64,000 bases of DNA. Source: Aspidiotus rigidus (Eukaryota > Arthropoda > Insecta > Hemiptera > Diaspididae). Below, piece by piece: positions 1-12,442 of this stretch. Under the pieces are notes generated by a model that saw only the letters and a program-made list of their open reading frames with translations, made no database searches and was not told the DNA's origin. Both the position numbers and the translations under genes were made by a program. The first letter of the stretch is position 1. Each line of letters begins with the position of its first letter. The DNA lies in the NCBI GenBank assembly GCA_035079385.1, contig JAVHKY010000023.1, positions 3,906,001 to 3,970,000 on the forward strand, read 5' to 3'.

Positions 1-306
1 AGCTACACGAAGAAGACAAATAGTTCATTCCACTTTCATTACTTTTATAGTGTCAAGAAACAAGGTTCGAGCGCTACTGAACAGCAGTTGTGCGTCCTGC
101 GAGGACCACATTTGATGTTCATTAAATCCAAGAAGTATGAATAACTCTGTACATTTTTAAAAATAATTTTCTGTTTTTCAAAAACTTTCAGGGTCACAAC
201 AGTTCATCATGGGCTTTCAACCGTGGTTTCCGCTTCTTCCCCCCGAAAACACCACTACTCTCCAAATCCTCATCATCCCGGACTTCGATACCAACCTTCG
301 AAATTC
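1..306. other. No gene or element recognised
   Basis: No coding similarity, inverted repeat or tandem repeat was seen here. The repeat family described next begins near 306. Confidence 0.5.
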
Positions 307-966
307 TTACAAACTAGATGACCTGTGCTGCTCCGCAGCATTAGTATAATTGATGATATAATTCAACCATGACACCTGGACAGGGGGAATATATTATTAC
401 AGGTGGAATATATCCACATAAGAAATGTAATTGGTGAAACCGCGTTTCAATTTTTTGGGAATTTGTAAGGGAGGCTAAGTTGATCAAGAAGTGATGGCGG
501 ATCGGCGGGTCTAAAAAATCAGCCCGACCTGTTCAGTTGAAGTCCCTGGCAAATTGGAAAAAAAGGTTCGTTTTCCTTTCACAAATATCCCCTTAAGAAA
601 TATACAGAGAAAAATTGCGTTTCAATTTTTTGAAAATTTGTGAGGAAGGCGGAGTTAATTGTTGAGTGACGGCAAATCTATTGGTGAGAGGCATTCATTA
701 AAAAAAAAAAAAAAGTCAGTCTGATCTGTTTAGTTTGACGCTGGTAAACTGAATAAAATGGTTCAATTTCATCTAAAAAATACCTACATTCATAAGAAAT
801 GTACAGGGCAAAATCGCGTTTCAATACTACCCAAAACTGAAGTCAGGGACGGGTCAGCTTATCTGTGGATCGGAAGCATTTATTCAAAGGAAAGATCAGC
901 CCAATCTGTCCAGGGGAAATGTCTGGCGAATTTTATCAAGTTTTACCGAATTTTTTTCAGTATATA
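307..966. repeat. Dispersed ~190-bp-unit repeat, copy 1, left part
   Basis: This stretch is nearly identical to 60246-60900, beginning with AACTAGATGA and followed by CTGCTCCGCAGCATTAG. Within it a motif like ATAAGAAATGTA followed by CGCGTTTCAAT recurs at about 415, 595 and 795, so it is itself a degenerate tandem array of roughly 190-bp units. It resumes at 2305 after the inserted element 967-2304. No protein is encoded; the short open frame at 758-994 is chance. Confidence 0.8.
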
Positions 967-2304
967 TGTTACAGTTAAAACCCGAAATCAGTAAACTCTA
1001 AAATTCACTAGTCAAAACTAGTTGCCACAAATGACTTTAGTCAGAACTAGTTTCGACTAGTTAACTCTAGAATTTACCGTGACCCTCAGCGTTGGAGCTA
1101 GTTTTAACTTAAATAATTTCAGGTAAAACTAGTTTTTACTAGTGAAAACTAGAATTGACTAGTAAAAAGTGAAATAGAGAAGAGATTATGATTGTCAGGG
1201 AAAACTAGTTTTAACTAGTGAAAACAAGAAGGGTGGATCCAATCAGTAAAATGAATTTCTTCCCTACTACAAATGTAATTGCATTTTTATCAAGGGTGTT
1301 GGAGGCATATTTTTTTTAGAGGCCTCCGGAACGAATACAGAAAATGACTCTTCGACACCGATTGCCTCCAGTGGACACGTTTGGAGGCGTCTTCTGACCT
1401 CCAAAGTATGTCTCTGGAAGTACCTCAAAATGCCTCCAGCACAATTACTGAGATTCGAGAAAATGCCTCCGGAGGCACTGTCGAAGAAACCGAAGACGTC
1501 TTTGGAGACGCCTCCGAAGGCACTTGTAACGTTGATCAGTGTGACCAGATGTAGCATATTGGCCTACCAGTGTTGCCAGATGACAGATGATACTCACAAG
1601 GTGTATTTAAAACTTTGACTTTTCTTCGAACCGAGCAGCGCTAGCATCAAAGTGGCTGAATGAGGGTTCGAGGAATAGAATACTGTTGAAAAAAGTGCCT
1701 CCTAAAGGATCTTTGGAAGCACCTCCAAGCCTCTAGGTGGAAGCAAGGACCTCCGGAGGTAAAATGCTCCAGCCTCCAACATCTTGGTTTAAATCCTCAC
1801 CATCTTCGCCTCATTGGAGGCGGAGGCAAGGTACCTCCAGAGACAAAATGCCTCCAGCCTCCAACACCCTTGAATTTTTATTTTTCACAAAGCTTGTTTG
1901 TACTTGAATGGTGTGCGTCAATTAGTCACTGTTAGATTTGCTCTTGTAACGTTTATAGACCAACGAATTCGTATGATGTACGGTTTAATGTGTGAATTAA
2001 GGAAGAAAAATTTAGAACTTTTTCGTATATTTTATTCCAGTGTGAGCTACTTATCCTCAAAGTTGAGCAGAACTACCAAATATCTATCCAATTTGGCCGA
2101 AGTATGTCTGGAAATACCATCACCTTTTGAACTCGAACAATTTCAATTCATTTCAGTTATAACTAGAATTTACTGATGAATTCAAATAATTTTTTTATTC
2201 TAGAATTAACTAGTCAAAACTAGTTCTGACTAATGTCATTTGTGGCAACTAGTTTTGACTAGTGAATTTTAGAATTTACTGATTTGGGGTTTTTAACTGT
2301 AACA
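967..2304. mobile_element. Long-TIR DNA transposon (non-autonomous, Tc1/mariner-type TA target)
   Basis: The ends begin TGTTACAGTTAAAA and end with its reverse complement. The terminal inverted repeats are about 107 bp (967-1073 and 2197-2304) with few mismatches, and they contain repeats of ACTAGTTTTGACTAGT. The flanks are TATATA on the left and TATAG on the right, consistent with a TA or TATA target duplication. The uninterrupted repeat copy at about 60900 reads straight across the insertion point, confirming the limits. No transposase is encoded. The element itself carries the nested MITE 1291-1873. Confidence 0.85.
1291..1873. mobile_element. hAT-type MITE nested in the 967-2304 element
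   Basis: The TIR is CAAGGGTGTTGGAGGC at 1291 and its complement ending at 1872/1873. The 8-bp sequence ATTTTTAT flanks it on both sides (1283-1290 and 1874-1881), the duplication length typical of hAT. The interior is unusually rich in GCCTCC/GGAGGC motifs, spaced irregularly along nearly the whole element. No transposase frame was recognised; open frames here are by-products of the GCCTCC repeats. Confidence 0.75.
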
Positions 2305-2510
2305 TATAGATAGATAATATGTGAAAAGCTCAATTGAGGAAAATTCAAGAACGCCGTAAGTCGAGCGACTGCTGATCTTTAATGGCTCAGCTGGTGTGCT
2401 AAATGAACAAATTAAAGAAACTGAAGCAAATTGGTTGAGTAGAACGGCCAGACGGACTGTCATAAAGTTATGTTTGAAAGTTTTTTCATATATATATATA
2501 TATATATGAA
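2305..2510. repeat. Dispersed repeat copy 1, right part, ending in (TA)n
   Basis: Continues the repeat of 307-966 and matches about 60905-61100, including GAAGCAAATTGGTTGAGTAG. It ends in a TA microsatellite at about 2489-2506 followed by a poly(A) run. Confidence 0.75.
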
Positions 2511-2615
2511 AAAAAAAAAAAAGGATAGAAGGAGGTTCAATGTTAAAGTTTATACCTCTCTCACTGCTGGATGCATCAACATACGTACTATACCTACTAA
2601 ATAGCTACGCTTCTC

Positions 2616-2998
2616 GCGTTCAATCAACCGAATGTATGAAAAATTCCCCATAAGAAATACATGGGGAGAAAACTCAAATGCGGGTAAGTGGGGAACACCT
2701 GAAGTAAGGAACTAAGTAATGCTTAATGGCTAATCTAGAGGTCGTCCTGAGGAGAACAAGAAAAAAATGAAGCAAATCGGCCCAGTAGAACGGCCTGACG
2801 GACTATCATTGCGTTCAACCAAATGTATGAAAAATTCTCCATACAAAATACATGGGGAGAAAACGCAAATGCAGATAAGTAGGGAACACCTGAAGTGAGA
2901 TACTAAGTAATGCTTGATGGCTACTCTAAAGGTCATTCTGAAGAGAATAAAAAAAAATGAAGCAAATCAGCCCAGTAGAACGCCCGCACGAACTGTGA
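2616..2998. repeat. Tandem dimer of a ~195-bp unit
   Basis: Unit 1 runs 2616-2810 and unit 2 from 2811 to about 2998. Both start GCGTTCAA and contain ACATGGGGAGAAAAC and AATGAAGCAAATC. They are clearly similar, and their end (GAAGCAAAT...AGTAGAACG) also resembles 2400-2470, so they belong to the same old satellite family as 307-2510. Confidence 0.85.
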
Positions 2999-3349
2999 AA
3001 AGGATAGATTCCAAATTTTTTTAATGGATTCCCCGAGTTCATTTTTCATCAAAAACTTTCCTAGACTTCTTATGTTAGAGGGTTTAATCGTCAACTGCTT
3101 CTTCAATCATATCAAAGTCTTTTCCGCTCATAACTCGACTATAGCGCCCCTATTTATAGCCAAACTAGCAAATACCCTGTAATAAAAACTCGCGGGTTCT
3201 TTAACGGAATTAAACAATAGGTGAGAGGGAACCTTTTTTATCGGGCACATGAGATCTGGAAAGTGTTAGCGTACCACTTGTACTTTGTTCATTTTTAAAG
3301 TTATGCTCAAAGCAGACTTATGACGTCATCAAATTGTGACGTCATAGAC

Positions 3350-3530
3350 CCGGACTTTGGAGCTATACATGATAGGAGGGGAACTTGGAAAAATTTCGAC
3401 CTCCCAGTCACACATGATACGAGAGGGACATGGAAAATTGTCGACCTGGAAGCTATATATGATAGGTGCAGGAGATAGACTTTGAAAATTTTCGACCTTC
3501 GAGCTATATATAATACGACCTCGAGGTTGT
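3350..3530. repeat. Minisatellite, ~45-50-bp units
   Basis: Four degenerate units share AGCTATA-ATGATAGG and GAAAATTTTCGACCT. The same unit appears in the MITE at 28560-28690, and both places are followed or preceded by a related AACAGG-TTCC/GATAAA junction (3570 and 28500). This points to a fragment of the same element family. The opposed open frames here follow the repeats and are not genes. Confidence 0.7.
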
Positions 3531-3945
3531 CGGACGGGGGACAACTTTTTCCGAAAACCCACCCGATAAACAGGTTCCTTGTTAGAATTACCGAGCACTT
3601 CAATAATCATCACAGCCCAGAACGGCTTTTGGAGAATCCTGCATCAACCTTAATCTCAGCTGTTGAACTTCCTCTCTATCTTCACACTCTTACGTAAACT
3701 GTCAATTCCTTCGCGCCCTTAGAGCTCCCTATCTGTTCCCATAATCCTTTCCTCTTCTTTCATATCTCATCTTCATTACCTTCTTGAACTGAAACTGTCA
3801 CCAGACTTCAGGATCGATCTCGTCAATAACTCCAAATCGTACACATGTTCAATTCAGAACTGAATTTGAGCTGTCCATCCGCTAGGAGCGTTACAATCGA
3901 CGAAATTGAGAACGGGTCAAGGCGATTTTCCCATTTAAATTAATT
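3531..3945. other. No gene recognised
   Basis: Past the minisatellite I see no coding similarity or inverted repeats up to the MITE at 3946. Confidence 0.4.
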
Positions 3946-4068
3946 AACTTCTGTAAGAGCCGGCCAAGTGACAATCCAACGATCCATAGAATATAAGGTC
4001 TATCGCACGATTACGAGATCCTTTCGTCCAAACTACTGGCTTGTCTTTTGGTCGGCTTTTACAGAACT
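3946..4068. mobile_element. Small MITE, GCCGGCC family, copy 1
   Basis: About 123 bp with inverted ends TTCTGTAAGAGCCGGCC and GGTCGGCTTTTACAGAA. The same family occurs at 63365-63486 with perfect 25-bp ends and a similar middle (a TATAGACCTTAT-like stretch), so two copies support a mobile unit. No target-site duplication was clear. Confidence 0.7.
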
Positions 4069-5865
4069 CGATTCGAACGTTCATCGAGTAATCTTGAAAT
4101 AACTCAGGGACAAAGCAGTGTGAACAAAATTTGTCGGACGTAAAATTTTCTACAATTCATCCTCTTTTACAAAAATTGATTCAGGTTGATTTGAGGAAAC
4201 CTTCCGCCTGCCATCCGCACCGCTCATCAATTTTCCCAATTTAGTTGTATACGATACTAGCATTGTCTAGCCCAAAAGGGGTCGTTTTTGTACTGCCCAA
4301 ATTAAGTGCTGTTACCTTCTGCCTCTCCCGGCCACGGTACCGTGCTCACAACCAACTCAGCTATATCTCCTGGACTTAATGACATATTAATATCCGACGG
4401 ACTTTTGAGGACTTGCATTCAATTCCGACCCTTTTTCTCCTTCAGGGGATATGCACCGATTTCATGAATTTGGAATATAAACGGATTAAGCGTAACGTAT
4501 ACAAAAATACATTGTCTTTTTCTCAATGGTGGTCATATAGGTCCGAAAAAGTTGCATTCGAAAGTATGGCTTCGGAAAAGTGATCCCCAACTGGTCTGAT
4601 CCATTCACGATTAACGAAGTTTAAACGAATGGCCTGGACAGAGAAAAATCCATCGACAATTTGGTACGTCGGAGCTGTTTTTCTTATTCAGAGAAGCGTG
4701 AGAATTCTGTACATAATACCCTTGGACAGTCACATTAATTTTTCGGGGTGCTCTTTTAATGCCCTTATTAGAAGCATCTCATTAGGTTTGCGTGTACGGC
4801 AGGTTGTGTACACGCAGTCCGAGTTCTAATTACCCATTCTCAGCGAAATGGAACGTCGCGTTTCGTATGAATTATCTGACGGACAGACTAGACGACAGGT
4901 TTTCCCCTTATCTATACACACATAGATATCGTTTTCATTCCTATTCAAGAACTTGACTTTCTCAAGCACCATTTAGACTTGTCTAGAACAGAAGGCAAAT
5001 GTTATAACAAGATAAAATTAATTGGATTGCTCATAATGGGGCCACATTTTTGAGTAGACTACGCTCGAGCGACGCAGAAGAAAGTTTCTTTCAGTTTAAG
5101 CAAGAAAAATTGTCGATTTGCACTTTTTTTGAAAGCAAAATCTTGTTTAAAGAGCTGCTGAATGATTGAAATCGTAGCCCTGAGTATGATTCACCTAGTA
5201 AGAAAAAACCAAAACTTGAGAAAATATTGATTTCAAAAATTGATGCATCGAAGTTTCTGGAGAAACTCTCTTCCTCAAAGTAGCTCACATGCACATGCTG
5301 AAAACTAATTTTTTAGAAAATTGATCACAATTTGATATCTCTACAATAATCGAGGCTTCGAGATTTAAATTTCAAACGATCCAAAAATAGCGTTTCATTG
5401 CTGGAAGGGGCTAGACAGCTGGAGAAATTATTGTTTTCCTTACGTAAAAATATGAGGTCGTTTGTTTGATCCATATAAATTGAAAATTGTCTCGTCATAA
5501 TAACCCCCATTTTTCTAATATTTGCTTTCTGCCACACTAATAGGCTCTTAAACAAAATATTGACAAATTTCCACTACCTTAGCCTTCCTCTACATCTAAT
5601 TTTCTGTAGTTTTGCTTCAACAACCGACAATCGACTGACAGGTATAAAAGGTCAACAAAAATTTCCAGTTTGAGACATACCTCAACAAAACTATTTCCAT
5701 TGAATTTCAACTTAAACAGCAATATATTATTATTTTTAGTTTTGAAGATGAGACAAGAGGTGGGACAATCAATTGGTGGCGCAAGCGTTGGACATAAATT
5801 TTCCTCAAATTAATCAAAACCAATTTTTAAGTGAAGGAAACTTGCAGGAAAATTGGACGCTTCAC
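4069..5865. other. No gene or element recognised
   Basis: About 1.8 kb without recognisable coding sequence, inverted repeats or tandem arrays. Open frames are short and have no family features. Confidence 0.4.
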
Positions 5866-6540
5866 AAATATCGTCTTTTTAAATTTTTCCTCTAAGTGGC
5901 TCTGTACTCAACTCATTTCGGGATCACTCAATCAACGTCTAAATGACAAAATTGTTCTGATCCCGTTCTTAATATATGCGACTGTAATGCTTCTAGCAGA
6001 TGATCAGAATTTTAGGCTCTACAAATTTTGTTCTCTTAATTTCACCGCCAAGTGGCTTCGTTCTTGACTTGATAGGAGATTACTCAATCAACATTTATTA
6101 ACATATAAATGAAGAAATTGTCCTGATATCGTTTTTGATTTCTACGATTGTAGCGCTCCCAGCGGATTATCAGAGTTTTAGGCCCTATAAATTTCGTTCT
6201 CTCAATTTTCCACTGAATGACTTTTTTCTCAACTCATTTTGAGATCACTCAGTCAACATTTACATAGGAACAGTGTCCATAAACCATTTTTCATTTTTTC
6301 AACTACCTATGGCTCTCCCAGCGGATGACCATGATTTTAGGCTCTAGAAATTATTTTTCCCCAAGTGACTTCATCCTCGGCTTTAAATAAAAAAATCATT
6401 CTGATCCTGTTCTCGACTTTGTTGACAGGAGCTCGCCCAGCAGATGACTAGAATTCTAAGCCCTTCAAATTTTGTTCTCATTTTTCCGCTTAATGGCACT
6501 GTTCTCGACTTATTTGAAGATTACTCATTTTGGATTCGAC
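5866..6540. repeat. Degenerate tandem array, ~135-165-bp units, about 4.5 copies
   Basis: Units begin near 5883, 6042, 6210, 6350 and 6483. They share a TTTTTCC-CTAAGTGGCT start, an ACTCAATCAAC middle and the motif GCGGATGATCAGAATTTTAG. Related single fragments lie near 7375-7430 (CTTCTAGCGGATGACT) and 38990-39050 (CGCTCCTAGCGGATGG), so the family is dispersed as well as tandem. Confidence 0.8.
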
Positions 6541-6857
6541 AAGGATAGAGAGTTGCTCTAGGTGACAATCCAAGACGGTAATTGTGATACTGAGTTAAAA
6601 TACATTCTTATCGCAAGAACAACATTTTCAAACTCATCAGAAATTCAAAATCGCGACACTATTGAGCTGAAAATCATTAAATTTCTTCTAGTAACCTTCG
6701 ACTACAAAGAATAACAATTCTCAAACTTTTTCACAACTTATGACTCAAGATATAAGCGATTTTCTTGACTTCGTTTTCAAATCGCATCTACACCTCGACC
6801 AGAGAACCCCTTTTTCTTGTATGAGATTGGCTAGAATGTGCGCTGAATGAAAAAAAG

Positions 6858-7164
6858 CAGAGGTGTTTAGCAAATCGCATCGGCTAAAAGCTAACCCTCC
6901 AAATTGATTGGCTTCGGCTATCAGCTAACGGCTAACCCAGTCTCATTGGCTAGCTAACAGCTAGCTAATTTTGGACCAAAATAGGGCGAAGAGCTAAAAG
7001 CTAACGGCTGAAAGTAGGGGTGGGAATCACTTCAATGTGGAGGGGAGAGGTGTGGGGAAGAGAAAATATTAGCCGTTAGCAATTCCAATTTGAATAACTA
7101 ACATGATTTCACTAGCTAGCTAACGGCTGACGGCTAATGGCTTCGACTTAGCTGAGGACCCCTG
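6858..7164. mobile_element. hAT-type MITE built of GCTAAC repeats
   Basis: The ends start CAGAGGTGTTTAGC and finish as the complement of CAGGGGTCCTCAGC. The 8-bp flank AAAAAAAG is present on both sides (6850-6857 and 7165-7172), although it is low complexity. The 307-bp body is a loose palindrome of GGCTAACGGCTAA and TTAGCCGTTAGC motifs and can fold extensively. No coding. Confidence 0.7.
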
Positions 7165-10100
7165 AAAAAAAGGGAGAGAAAAAAGATATTTCGTTCAATG
7201 GGCTCCATTCCCCCTCTCTCATTGTTCACACATTTGCATTCCAGCTTCACTGACTTCAACACACAACTATTAACCTGCTAATTACGACTACCACACACAA
7301 TATAAGGTAGCGACCCTAGCGCGCGAATGTGCGACTTCTCTGTCAAATCCGAATTGAAAGTTATCTTGAGCTCGTTTTCAATTTTGTCGACCATAAAGCT
7401 TCTAGCGGATGACTGGCCAGAGGGCGCTAATTTCAATCTAAATAATCGTTTATACGAAAGTCTATCCAAAAATTCCTTTGATTTTTTACTGTAAGTGAAC
7501 ACCAGCCAATGCCTCCACGAAACTGTTCAATATTGTTTGAAAGGGCACAAATAGCAATGCTCCGATGTAAGAGTCTTTTCACTTTACTCTCTTGAAAGGC
7601 TCTCGAGAATCGTTCGAGCTACTTCGCCGTGCTAGATGCAAAAATTTTAGAGTCTTGACAAAGCATGAGTAAAGGAGTTCCAAAGTTTAGAACACCCTAA
7701 TAGATAAAATAGAGAATCAAAGAGTCAAACGCGATGTAAGTTCACAGCCTCTTTATACTGTATACCATTTGGTCGACCTCAAAAATTACAAATTATTGTG
7801 CATAAAACGTTGCCAGGTGTTCTTGAATCATGAAGAACACACGTTCACGTTCAATTCTTACCTCAATACCATCTACAAAACATCCTCACCCTTAGATGCA
7901 TTGGAATACGCAGATACGCCCTAGTCTTCATCCATCTGCACATATGTATGACTCTCTCAGCCTCTCCTTCTCAATTGATTAATTCTGACAATTTTTTAAA
8001 ATATTGTAGTTTTTTTTTATAATGATCACAATATTTTCAGTAACTCGATCTGTTTCAAAGAGGAAAAAATTTTTGAATGTGTTTCTATCTATACGATAAG
8101 TATATGCATGGAGAAAAATAACAGTATAGTGTTACTGACTCCACATTCCAATCCGCCTGTTCTGATGCATAGCCAAGCAAATCTTGTAGTCAACTTACTT
8201 TACAGTCACAGCAGTCTAAATCCACCTATTCTTTTGACTCATCATGACCTTTCTCATCCTATTGCACGTGGAAGACATTTTACCTGTAAATTGAATTCTC
8301 ATCGCATGACAATCGTGTTATCCCAGGAAGCGAGTATCCTGTAATCTGTACAAAGTTCGCGCACTTCACTCATAAATTACACGTATTTTAGAAAAACCAT
8401 ATACACTCACAGTCAATGTCGGCTTTCTTCAATCCATTCTGAACAAAGAAAAAAGAGTACACTTGCTCAGAAGACACCCTTAGTATTTCTTTGAAATCTC
8501 ATCAATCATATTCTTACCGCGCCTGTATTGATTAGCAATTTAAATCAATTCGAAGCTACCAGTAGTGAAAGGAAAACAAACAAAATACTATGTATTAAAG
8601 TGATTCGACCCTCTAACCCCTATCGTTTTCAAAAACTGTCTACCGCGTCTAATCCCTTACGTGTACGTCCGATCGCGTCTACGGCACACGGTCTGGCGCC
8701 AAATGTCTCCCAAATCAACCGGTTCTGCTCTACCGAATAGCCCGTTCATTATCTTCAAATATCTAAAAGAGTGTCTCTTAAGACTATTTTCAAATACATC
8801 CGAATCCCGGTAATAAATAATTCTCTATTTTCTTTCTCTCTCGTTCTTGAAAAATAGCGCTTTCGACACACTGGGCACTGTGTAGATATTGACAGTGTGA
8901 ATAATTCGATGCATTATATCAATCCGATTTTTCTTTCTTTTTTTTTTTTTTTTTTGTTGTAGGTAGAACGAAGTGCTAAATTTAATTCGAGTAACGCGCG
9001 GTCCTTCTTTGTTGAAAGGCGAATACTCTGAAGACTAAACTTTATGATAGCCTTCTATTGGTCAAGTATGACCCTTTAATCCGCGATTGTTATCGGCGTA
9101 GCGATGATGCGAGCGGGTGTCTGATGTGAACGGAGTTTAACCCATTTACAAATAACCGGTTTAATGATCCGAAAAGACGACAAGAAAAATACAGATTATA
9201 ATATGAAAGACTGAATTTTAGCGCCTCGACTGAATACGTGATAAAGAAAATAGTAGGTTTAGATCAGCCTCGTTATTTCGTAACCTTGGCCTTCGGTACG
9301 AACGCATGTCTGTTAAGCAACTGCTAGCTGAGTTTCTTCGCGTGATATTTCACCCATGATGCAGATAGTCGTGGTCAATATCTTATTCCTAATCTGTATT
9401 TATAGATTATGGCACTTCGGCTTCCTCCGAAGATACCCTGATTCTGATCTGTGCAATGCTCTCAAAGACTCTCACTCTCTCAAGCCATCCATGAACGAAG
9501 TTTGCAGAAGTCGTGAATTGCAAGTACATATTCTTCCCTCTACCAAACTCATTGGATTGTGGAACCAGCCGTAACCTCATACACGACCCATCTTCACGCA
9601 TTCACTCAACGCCAGGTTGTATTAAGAAGGAAAATCGTGACCTGTTTCTACCATCTGTAGCAGTCAATTTTTATTACAATTTTCTATATTGTACGCACGA
9701 TCACTCGAGAAAGCGCCTTCAACGTAATGCGTATGCAATAAATTTAACTATTCTTATCTATATTTTCGATAAAATACGAAAGCATATTCTGGCGTAAATA
9801 TAATGCGAACAGAGGCTTGAACATTTTGAAATACACGAATCGACGAGCAAGAAATACTAATCAATTTCAATATCATACGAATCAGGACTTGTAATTATCT
9901 TGTAAAGATCAAATTATTCGTATCAAAGCAAATAAAAAGAATTGAAAAATATCGGATTCCTGCTTTAATTAGACAACGATGCGCGTCAAATATACATTTT
10001 TTTATACCCGTACGAGTCCGGCGCAGGTAAAGGTAGCTCGCTCTGTTGCTCGCGTTGTCCGACGTATAGCCACAAGCCTTCCCCGAGATATTAATCGACT

Positions 10101-11957
10101 CCTAAATAAACTCTTTTTATGATAAGTTTTTAAACGAGTATGATTGGTTGTTTAATCCGGTTTACAGTCAGTCGAGTCCAATCGTGTTCACAGAAGAATA
10201 CTTCGATGTTTATTAGCGACGACACCTTGTCGGTATAAATAACAGTCTTCGGCGTTGTATTCTCCTCTTTCGCTCGCGTATACTCTCTTGGTCACTTCTT
10301 AAAAAGTAACCTAAATGGACGCGCCAATTGACTTTTTTGACACACGACGTGCTCGGGTGTAACAGGTTTTCTTCTTGTTTCATAATATGAGAAAATTCTC
10401 GAAAACGTGTACACCGTGTAGCTAACCGTCTTCGACGAATTTTTACCCACCGCAGAAACTATACATATATCTATACCTTTGGAAACGGCGAAACTTGAGC
10501 TATCAATTAGTGATTTTATGACCCGAATTTCGCACGAATTTACGACCGTTTCGAATGAGGTGACAAATTCAATCCACGCGTTCCGATGGCTGTTGGTGGA
10601 CAAATTAGTTCGTATATATTTTAAAAAGGAAATGTCGTGAGAGAAAACACTTCAGTATGCAACTATAGTCTATAATATGCGCTCGTATATCGTTACAGAA
10701 TCTCGATGAGAGGCGTAATTGGCAAGCTATCTAAAAATAAATTTAGTACAGGGCGGAATTTATTATTCTACTTTATGATTATTCACGTTTTTGTAGTAGA
10801 AGACTGTGACCGATCATGTGAATTCTCTGTTCACACGATTTTCATATATGTTGCCAGGCTCGACTTGTCCACCCATTACTCATAAGCGCCGAAGACCACC
10901 AATATAATGCTATACCACGTTTAGTTGATTTTTTTTTTTAAGTATTCGGACAATTCTTCTCGAAAGTAGAAAATTTGAGATGGTAAAATTTGTCTCAAGA
11001 TCACGAAAATTTTCAAATCCCCCCCCCCCCATGGAGAGATTACACTCTTTTTCAAATGCCTCCTTTCTAGCCTCAGACTCGGTAAGTAGTGAAAAGCTTT
11101 CAAAAAAAAAATTGGCTTATCACCATTTCTTATCATCGATCTTCATCATAATTCAAAATCGAAAATTTTCAAATCCCTCTTCCCCTGCTCCTACCACGGA
11201 TATTGAATACAGCTTGAAAGTCTACACTTTCCAAAATCTCCTTCACATTTATGCGCCATAAAGCTTGAAACTTTCCGTAGCCTTGCTACTCGTAGATGAA
11301 GTACGTTTTACGCTTGATAACGTCACGTTCTCATGTCGTGACACCCTTCTTCAATTGCTATTTTATTTTATGACTTCATGGTTTGAAAGTCAACAGTCTT
11401 TTCCACTAAATATGGGAGCTGCTTTCCATCAAGTACGTAAGGTGGGTTTATAAAATTTTCTGGGCCTTTTTTCTTTCTTTCTCTCAAGTAAGATTTTGCC
11501 AACCAAGTCTGTAACTGCAAGATATTGTCAGAAATTGTTCAATACCTTCAAACAGTTTTCTCTTCGATGTTTCGTACCGACCAAAGTTTTTTTTCCCGCT
11601 AGCTTTGTAGGCGAATTTTGCTAATTACAACTCGTGTCAAAAAACTTTCGTAAGAATGGATCATCACCCACTCCTCATCCCAGGTAAGGTCAAGTCGAGA
11701 TTCTTTAATCACCACCCTCTTTCGAAACCCTCAAAGATGTCTCCACATAGCCCAAATCCCAGAAGTAGATCAAGACCATTATCTTGCTTCACATTCGAAT
11801 CGATGCGTTCTTGCAATTTATGGTTACTCATATTACAAAGAGGAGTGCACAACCCGAAGGTGTAACAAATTATATTGAACCACACAAGAAACATCCGCTA
11901 AATGTTTCCGGTTAAACAACCATCATCGGAGCGTAAACGAAAGCGACTGAATCCAAC
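7165..11957. other. Large tract without recognised genes
   Basis: I found no coding similarity. It contains a fragment of the 5866-6540 repeat near 7375-7430, a poly(T) run near 8935-8957, a poly(C) run near 11020, and a loose duplication of CGAAAATTTTCAAATCC at about 11005 and 11161. Open frames of up to about 100 codons show no family features. Confidence 0.35.
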
Positions 11958-12146
11958 ATCAACAAAGACAGAGGGAGTTAACCAGAAGATCATGATTTAA
12001 CCAGCGAGTCATCGAAGTTTGAATCATTCTCTTATACTAGCTCAATCAAACCCTCATCAGGAATGAACCTGTCTAAAACAATAAAGTCTTCGTTATTCCG
12101 TTGCCGTATGATTTCTATATTTTCTAAAGCCAGCCGCTCAAAATAT
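11958..12146 (-). pseudogene. Penelope-like element, 3' end (C-terminal coding piece)
   Basis: Read on the minus strand this piece gives ERLALENIEIIRQRNNED followed by a DEGLIEL stretch. It is the expected continuation of the GIY-YIG reading frame of 12443-13129 once the inserted MITE (12147-12442) is removed. It resembles the C-terminal tail of Penelope-like proteins beyond the endonuclease. It is also one arm of a 181-bp inverted repeat whose partner is 13130-13310. The element's 3' end is taken as about 11958, where similarity between the arms stops. Confidence 0.75.
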
Positions 12147-12442
12147 CCCGGTAAACATTGTTCCCACTTAAAGCCCTCGAATTCAAAGGGCTTCAGGGAT
12201 TCAAAAGGGGAAACAGGGTTTTAAATGGGAACTAAATGGATAGTTTTTACCAAATGAAGTCCGGAGATCCGAGGGGCTTCAGGCTTGTCCCCATTGAAGC
12301 CCTTTCAGCCTGGGAATCCAAAGGTCTTCAACTTGGAAGAAACGGGGACCAGGGGATCAATAAGGCTTCAAATGGGGGACCAGAGGGGTAGTTTTTCCCA
12401 TTTTTCCCAGGGCTTTAGAGGAGAAACAAATTGTTTACCGGG
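12147..12442. mobile_element. TIR element (MITE) splitting the Penelope-like frame
   Basis: About 296 bp. The ends are TCCCGGTAAACA and its complement TGTTTACCGGGA, with further inverted similarity in CTTAAAGCCCT / AGGGCTTTAGAG. AT lies on both outer sides. On the minus strand the Penelope-like reading frame stops at its right edge (HRENSS) and resumes at its left edge (FERLALEN), showing insertion into the older element. The interior is rich in GAAGCCC and AAATGGG motifs and has no coding frame. Confidence 0.75.
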
